DNA of 64,000 nucleotides from NORP240 sp038134485 (lineage in GTDB: Bacteria; Pseudomonadota; Gammaproteobacteria; Pseudomonadales; Pseudohongiellaceae): positions 50,199 through 114,198 of the forward strand of contig JAYPVG010000007.1 in the NCBI GenBank assembly GCA_038134485.1, given 5' to 3'. Each line of letters opens with the position of its first letter. Positions within the stretch are counted from its first letter, which is position 1. This document shows positions 59,980-64,000 of this stretch, piece after piece. The notes under the pieces are model-generated. The model did no database searches. It worked only from the letters and a program-made list of their open reading frames with translations, and was not told the origin of the DNA. The translations under genes and the position numbers were made by a program.

Positions 59980-61439
59980 CTGGAACCGCCAGGACCCTAG
60001 ATTTGCTCATCGTCGGCGCCGGAATCTCTGGTATTAGCGCAGCCTGTTATCTGACCCGACGTTGCCCGGACAAGCGCTACACCATTCTCGAGGCTCGAGG
60101 CGATATCGGTGGCACCTGGGATCTTTTTCGTTATCCCGGAATCCGTTCCGACAGTGATATGCATACCTTCGGTTTCGAATTCAAACCCTGGACCAATCCC
60201 AAAACCCTGGCCGACGGGTCATCAATCAAGGCCTATCTGAACGAGGCAATCGATGAGCATGGCCTCAGGAACAACATAAAATTCGGCATCAGTGTCAAAA
60301 CAGCGGATTGGCTGGACGGGGAGTCCGTCTGGGCAGTAACTGCGCGAGATGAAAATGGCGCGGAAATGCAGTTCCGCACCCGCGTATTGTTCATGTGCAG
60401 CGGTTATTACAATTACGACCACGGCTACACGCCAGTGCTGCCCGGCATAGATGACTTCGACGGGGCAGTCATACATCCCCAACATTGGCCCGAAAACCTG
60501 AACTACGCGGGCAAAAAAGTTGCGGTGATTGGTAGTGGCGCCACCGCGGTGACTATTGTGCCGGCCATGGCTGATAGTGCTCGGGAGGTTGCCATGATCC
60601 AGCGCTCGCCAACCTATGTTGTCTCGAGGCCTGGTGAGGACGGATTGGCAAAATGGTTAAACAGGATCTTCCCCAAAAGAGTCGCCTACTGGCTGGTTCG
60701 CTGGCGCAATATTCGGTTTCAGAACCTGGTCTACAAGCGTTCTCGCAATAATCCGCAGAAGCTGCGGGAACAGATCCTGCATCTCGCGAAGAAGGAACTG
60801 GGGGAGGATTACCCTCTCGAGCTGGACTTTACACCTACCTACAATCCCTGGGATCAGCGCCTGTGTCTGGTGCCGGACGCTGACTTGTTCAGTGCCATTC
60901 GCCGAGGCAAGGCGAGGGTGGTAACCGGGGAAATCCGGCGCATTACCGGGGCAGGTGTCTTGATGAAGTCCGGTGAACTGGTAGAAGCTGACCTTCTTGT
61001 TACCGCAACCGGACTGGAGTTGCAGCTTTTTGGTGGCGTGAAATTTTTCCAGGATGGCGAGGCGATTGACTTTACCAGCCATTTCATCTACCAGGGCATG
61101 ATGGTTTCCGATGTACCTAATCTGGTGTGGACCTTCGGTTACATAAACGCTTCCTGGACACTGCGGGCCGATCTCAATTCCCAGTTTGTCTGTGATATGT
61201 TCGAGCACATGGACGCCACCGACAGTAGCCGTTTCGTCCCCAGACTCAAAGCGGAGGAGAAGAACATGCCGACGCTAAGCTGGATCAGGGATTTTAACCC
61301 GGGCTATATGCAGCGGGGACTGCACCTGTTTCCCAAGCAGGGAGATCATCAACCATGGCAGAATACTCAGGACTACCTGTTGGACCGCAAGCTGGTCAAG
61401 CGAGGGCTGGCCAATGACGGAGTGCTGCAGTTTCATTAG
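59976..61439 (+). CDS. Baeyer-Villiger-type flavin monooxygenase
   Basis: About 487 residues. Two Rossmann motifs: DLLIVGAGISGISAACYL for FAD and VAVIGSGATAVTIVPAM for NADPH. Between them is the BVMO fingerprint F-D-G-A-V-I-H-P-Q-H-W-P (FxGxxxHxxxWP), with DIGGTWDLFRYPGIRSDSDMHTFGF just after the FAD motif. ATATGLELQLFGG near residue 335 is a further family motif. Inserts oxygen beside a ketone or oxidises heteroatoms. The ATG at 59976 overlaps the GST stop. The SRPBCC gene follows nine bases after the stop. Confidence 0.88.
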   Translation: MTGTARTLDLLIVGAGISGISAACYLTRRCPDKRYTILEARGDIGGTWDLFRYPGIRSDSDMHTFGFEFKPWTNPKTLADGSSIKAYLNEAIDEHGLRNNIKFGISVKTADWLDGESVWAVTARDENGAEMQFRTRVLFMCSGYYNYDHGYTPVLPGIDDFDGAVIHPQHWPENLNYAGKKVAVIGSGATAVTIVPAMADSAREVAMIQRSPTYVVSRPGEDGLAKWLNRIFPKRVAYWLVRWRNIRFQNLVYKRSRNNPQKLREQILHLAKKELGEDYPLELDFTPTYNPWDQRLCLVPDADLFSAIRRGKARVVTGEIRRITGAGVLMKSGELVEADLLVTATGLELQLFGGVKFFQDGEAIDFTSHFIYQGMMVSDVPNLVWTFGYINASWTLRADLNSQFVCDMFEHMDATDSSRFVPRLKAEEKNMPTLSWIRDFNPGYMQRGLHLFPKQGDHQPWQNTQDYLLDRKLVKRGLANDGVLQFH

Positions 61440-61447
61440 GAGTTAGA

Positions 61448-61843
61448 ATGAAAACCGTTAGTTTGGAAGTCGAGCTGGATGCACCCGTTGACAAAGTCTG
61501 GGCGATATTTGCCGATGTGACCCGCTGCGATTGGGTGCCCGGAGTCGATGCCATTAGTGCGCAGGATGATGTCCGCAGTTTCAATATGGCTGGCATAGGC
61601 GAAGTGCAGGAAAAAATCATCAGGCTAGACGATCTGGCTCATTGCCTGCAGTATTCAGCCATTAAAACCCCTTCCGGGGTCAACCATCATCTGGCTACCA
61701 TTCAATTGCTGCCGCTCGTATCCGACCGTTGTCTGATGCAATGGACCACGGAGATAGAACCGGATCAGTTTGCCGTTGCTATCGAGGCAGCAATGCGGGC
61801 ATCTGTAGAAGGTTTGCGGAAAGTGCTTGGATCGGAACGATGA
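61448..61843 (+). CDS. SRPBCC (START-like) polyketide-cyclase/binding protein
   Basis: 131 residues. VSLEVELDAPVDKVWAIFADVTRCDWVPGV is the typical first strand and helices of the SRPBCC fold, with the long C-terminal helix FAVAIEAAMRASVEGLRKVLG. Such proteins bind hydrophobic ligands or catalyse cyclisation/hydrolysis. AGGAG five bases before the ATG. Position after the BVMO suggests a shared pathway on a hydrophobic substrate. Confidence 0.8.
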   Translation: MKTVSLEVELDAPVDKVWAIFADVTRCDWVPGVDAISAQDDVRSFNMAGIGEVQEKIIRLDDLAHCLQYSAIKTPSGVNHHLATIQLLPLVSDRCLMQWTTEIEPDQFAVAIEAAMRASVEGLRKVLGSER

Positions 61844-61872
61844 GCCTGTGTCTGCGATTTGGCACACAATCC

Positions 61873-61888
61873 CTTCGCTAGAGCGAAG
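61873..61888 (+). other. Hairpin ahead of the small membrane-protein gene
   Basis: CTTCGC (61873-61878), TAGA, GCGAAG (61883-61888): a perfect six-base stem in the short gap after the SRPBCC stop. It lies inside the possible TTG-initiated leader of the next gene, which supports the later GTG start. Confidence 0.3.
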
Positions 61889-61903
61889 CAGAGGTTAATC
61901 GCT

Positions 61904-62266
61904 GTGAAGCCCGCTCGGATTAAAGAGCCCGCGAGTGATCCTCCTCGAGGGCCATCTCTGGAAGGCCTTTGTCGATTGGCAAGGAAGTTAGCCTGGACGG
62001 TCCTTGCAGGCGCGGTGTTCCTGGCGGTGGCCGCTCAATTGCGCGAGTATCCGGGTTACCAGGTGAGCGACAGCCAGTTGGGCCTGTTCGGGCTTGTCAG
62101 TCTGGTTGGATTTATCCTGGTCTTTTTTCTCGCCCTGTTTCAACTTGTAGTGGTAACTCTCGGACTGATCCTGGCGCAGCAACAGCATGATCAGATGCGC
62201 GGCAAGGAACTCTGGATCGCTCTCGCTATCAACCTCGCGGGCCTGATTCTGTTCCTGTTTCTATAA
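61904..62266 (+). CDS. Small membrane protein of unknown function
   Basis: About 120 residues. Three predicted helices: RKLAWTVLAGAVFLAVAAQL, LGLFGLVSLVGFILVFFLALFQLVVVTLGLIL and LWIALAINLAGLILFLFL. Short basic N-terminus (KPARIKEPASDPPRG). No family recognised. A GTG at 61904 with AGAGG about ten bases upstream is chosen; a TTG at 61859 would add 15 residues containing the hairpin region. Possibly the last gene of the GST-BVMO-SRPBCC transcript. Confidence 0.55.
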   Translation: MKPARIKEPASDPPRGPSLEGLCRLARKLAWTVLAGAVFLAVAAQLREYPGYQVSDSQLGLFGLVSLVGFILVFFLALFQLVVVTLGLILAQQQHDQMRGKELWIALAINLAGLILFLFL

Positions 62267-62398
62267 GCTGAAAACACATGACGGACTCTGCGGGCATCGG
62301 TTACACATCAGGGTGTGGGACGGAGGTTGATTGATTGCCGGGGTGAATCCCCGAACTCGGTCAATGCAATGCCGATATCACCAGGGCGATGGATGCTG

Positions 62399-63193
62399 TC
62401 ACTCGATATTTTTCAGCTGTTCGGCATAGCAGTCCTTGCACAAACCATGACTCATCGATACATCCGATTTTCTTTCTAGATATTGATGCATCGAAATCCA
62501 CTGGCCCGATCCCGGCGAATCTTCAACCTTCTTGCACCAGGCGCAAACTGACATCAGGTTTTCGAGGTTTTCTATTTGCTGAGCCGCTTCCGTCAGTGCC
62601 TGATTCTTGTCGCTCAGCTCCTTGTTGCTGGCCTGCAATTTTTCCGATAGTTCAATCAGACTCTGCATCAGGGTTCTGTGGGACACGAGGAAAATGCTGA
62701 TTAGTAAAGTCGTTGTGATTATTCTGCTAGTCAGTACTACAGGATTGGAAAGATTCGGGACTGGTGGGTACCAGTCTTGCAAGTGACCCGTTGCGGCCAA
62801 TGCCAGGGAAAAGAGCACGATAGCGATCAATATTGAAAAGTAGCGGCTTCCGTACAGGTTGATAACCAGCAAGCTGAAAACGACAAGAATTAACGGGGCC
62901 TGCCCGATAAGACCCTGATTTCTTAACGTAAAGGCCAGCCCCAGTGTCGTAATGAGTAATATCACCACCAGCTTGGCGCTGTAGGAGATTTTGCCCCTGA
63001 AATAGTAGATTACCGGCAAGCTGAGCAGCCCGGCGGAGGTTAGCAGAAAAGTAGGAGGGAGATCGTCCAGATCCAGAACCCGATAGGTCTGGAATATGGC
63101 GACCACGGGGGCGCTCAAACTGGCGGCTCCAAGTATGTTATCAATCAGCTGGCGACGAATCGTACTGGCTGTCGAATCGTTAACAGTATCCAT
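62399..63193 (-). CDS. Membrane protein with coiled coil and C-terminal Cys4 motif
   Basis: About 264 residues. Six or so helices occupy the first 175 residues. An amphipathic coiled coil follows (ELSEKLQASNKELSDKNQALTEAAQQIENLENL), then a C-terminal module: VCAWCKKVEDSPGSGQWISMHQYLE and SHGLCKDCYAEQ. The C-x2-C...H-G-x-C-x2-C module is often seen at the end of PAS- or receiver-containing signalling proteins, usually as CMWCKKIRD...SHGICPEC; here it follows a membrane domain. A zinc- or redox-sensing signalling role is an inference. ATG 63193 has GGAG six bases upstream and is preferred over the start at 63277. Confidence 0.72.
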   Translation of the reverse strand: MDTVNDSTASTIRRQLIDNILGAASLSAPVVAIFQTYRVLDLDDLPPTFLLTSAGLLSLPVIYYFRGKISYSAKLVVILLITTLGLAFTLRNQGLIGQAPLILVVFSLLVINLYGSRYFSILIAIVLFSLALAATGHLQDWYPPVPNLSNPVVLTSRIITTTLLISIFLVSHRTLMQSLIELSEKLQASNKELSDKNQALTEAAQQIENLENLMSVCAWCKKVEDSPGSGQWISMHQYLERKSDVSMSHGLCKDCYAEQLKNIE

Positions 63194-63337
63194 GGTGATC
63201 TCCTGCATAAACTCCGGTTGAGCCTGGGGGCTGGCGGACGTGTCGCATTGAGTCGCGTTCAGCCATGCAGCCCCCATTTATCATATCGGCACCAGCGTCG
63301 CCGGCTGTTGCCGCCGTATCGGGTCCGGCGCAGGGGC

Positions 63338-64000
63338 TTAATCGTCGAGCGGTACGAAGGCCAGAGCGAAATTAGAATTCAGAGGAATCACCAGCTGGTG
63401 TTGCACCGAGTCGTAGCACATGGAAGCCGCACTGGGAATGCCTGAGGCGATGATTTCCGCCTCACCTCCGGGACGGATTCGCGAGACGCTGCCGAAGCGC
63501 ACACTGCTGACATACTTGGTACCGTCGGGAAGAACCACAACCCCGTCGTTGCCACCTTCCGCGGCATACTCTGTTCTGATTACATCACCCTGTCGGTTAT
63601 AGGTAATGACCGCATTGTCATTAACGTTCACCACCACGATATTGCCGTCCTGGTCGATAGCGACGCCATTGGGAGCCGCGAGAGGCGCGCCGTCAGCAAA
63701 TACCGAGACTTCGCCCGCGGCTGTTATCCGATAGATGGATTCCGGATTTCGGGTGTTTGAAGCATAGACTGTGCCGTCTTCAGCGACTGCAATACCATTG
63801 AGTATGGTAGAGCCTGGCACGGGCACTGAACGCAGAGGTCGACCCGTTTCCAGGTCGAAGGAACGGACATGGCCGGTATCAACGGTATACAGCACCCCAT
63901 TGCTGAGAGCGCTCCCGAGTGGGTGGTGAAGTTCCAGCCCGTCGCGGGTCACACCGATCCATTTGGGAGTGTGCACCGAGCCGTCCGGATTGATCAGTGA
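63338..64000 (-). CDS. SMP-30/gluconolactonase-like beta-propeller (5' partial)
   Basis: The frame is open to the right edge (SLINPDGSVHTPKW precedes the first visible GTG), so the N-terminus lies outside the window. About 220 residues are seen, with propeller repeats: ILNGIAVAEDGTVYASNT, APNGVAIDQDGNIVVVNVND, NDGVVVLPDGTKYVSSV. The pattern of NG-VA-DGN-V matches SMP-30/gluconolactonase and related lactonase propellers. It ends 144 bases upstream (on the plus strand) of the Cys4 membrane protein's start, same direction. Whether it has a signal peptide cannot be seen. Confidence 0.74.
   Translation of the reverse strand, partial: SLINPDGSVHTPKWIGVTRDGLELHHPLGSALSNGVLYTVDTGHVRSFDLETGRPLRSVPVPGSTILNGIAVAEDGTVYASNTRNPESIYRITAAGEVSVFADGAPLAAPNGVAIDQDGNIVVVNVNDNAVITYNRQGDVIRTEYAAEGGNDGVVVLPDGTKYVSSVRFGSVSRIRPGGEAEIIASGIPSAASMCYDSVQHQLVIPLNSNFALAFVPLDD

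Noticed and set aside
62339..62353. CGGGG-TGAAT-CCCCG hairpin as a terminator between convergent genes
   Set aside because: Five-base stem without a T tract on either strand; too weak to call.
1..64000. tRNA, rRNA, CRISPR, insertion sequence, integrase or phage genes
   Set aside because: Looked for in intergenic regions and among the proteins; none with recognisable structure or domains was found.

Overview
The window reads as chromosomal DNA of a free-living, heterotrophic, probably marine gammaproteobacterium. GC content is moderate (about 54 percent by eye), and most genes have Shine-Dalgarno-led ATG starts. The gene mix is typical of that group: malate synthase G, an Mrp-type antiporter module, the DUF2868/DUF3482 pair, many secreted esterases, metallo-beta-lactamase-fold hydrolases and beta-propellers, and CoA-dependent catabolism. 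I saw no rRNA, tRNA, CRISPR array, insertion sequence or phage gene. The genus cannot be fixed from the sequence alone.

Layout. 1-3.2 kb: a His-rich CopC-like protein cut by the left edge, a SOUL haem-binding protein and the sulfhydrylase MetY. 3.4-10.4 kb: a secreted cytochrome c / copper-monooxygenase-like protein, a Tat-exported three-subunit molybdenum hydroxylase of PaoABC type with a coupled small unknown protein, a BON-like lipoprotein, and a secreted protein of unknown family that has a paralogue at 50 kb. 10.6-19.2 kb: secreted or envelope proteins (TPR protein, NHL propeller, two esterases, a beta-lactamase-fold hydrolase, a cupin, a DUF2490 barrel).

19.2-32.2 kb is the most unusual part. 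A LysR regulator is divergent from an 11-gene, tightly coupled operon: SulP anion transporter, DabA (DUF2309), then MrpE, MrpF, MrpG, an MbhD/MbhE-like subunit, MrpB, MrpC, MrpD, NuoL-like and NuoM-like. The Mrp part has the same gene order as the membrane arm of archaeal membrane-bound hydrogenase, but no hydrogenase or NADH-oxidising gene is present. My reading is a cation-gradient-driven inorganic-carbon uptake or hydration machine, larger than the two-gene DabAB system, in an organism with no Rubisco in view. A TGATAG-N7-CTATCA dyad in the divergent promoter region is a likely operator.

32.3-40.4 kb: a secreted cupin, a pectinacetylesterase-like protein and a peroxisome-like beta-oxidation set. 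The set comprises an acyl-CoA ligase, an HMG-CoA-synthase-like domain fused to a DUF35 domain but apparently without its catalytic Glu/Cys/His, an SCP-x-like thiolase, an SDR and a MaoC hydratase. 40.5-47.3 kb: a Sel1-repeat protein, a sirtuin, a flavin monooxygenase, two exported unknowns and the DUF2868/DUF3482 GTPase pair. 47.4-56.1 kb: an exported HpcH/HpaI-type aldolase, a soluble sugar dehydrogenase, the paralogue noted above, an alkylsulfatase-like protein, a sodium:solute symporter and a CoA transferase. 56.2-64 kb: a 3-methyladenine glycosylase, malate synthase G, a GST / Baeyer-Villiger monooxygenase / SRPBCC group, a membrane protein ending in a Cys4 motif, and an SMP-30-like propeller cut by the right edge.

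All functions are inferred from sequence patterns; no database search was run.
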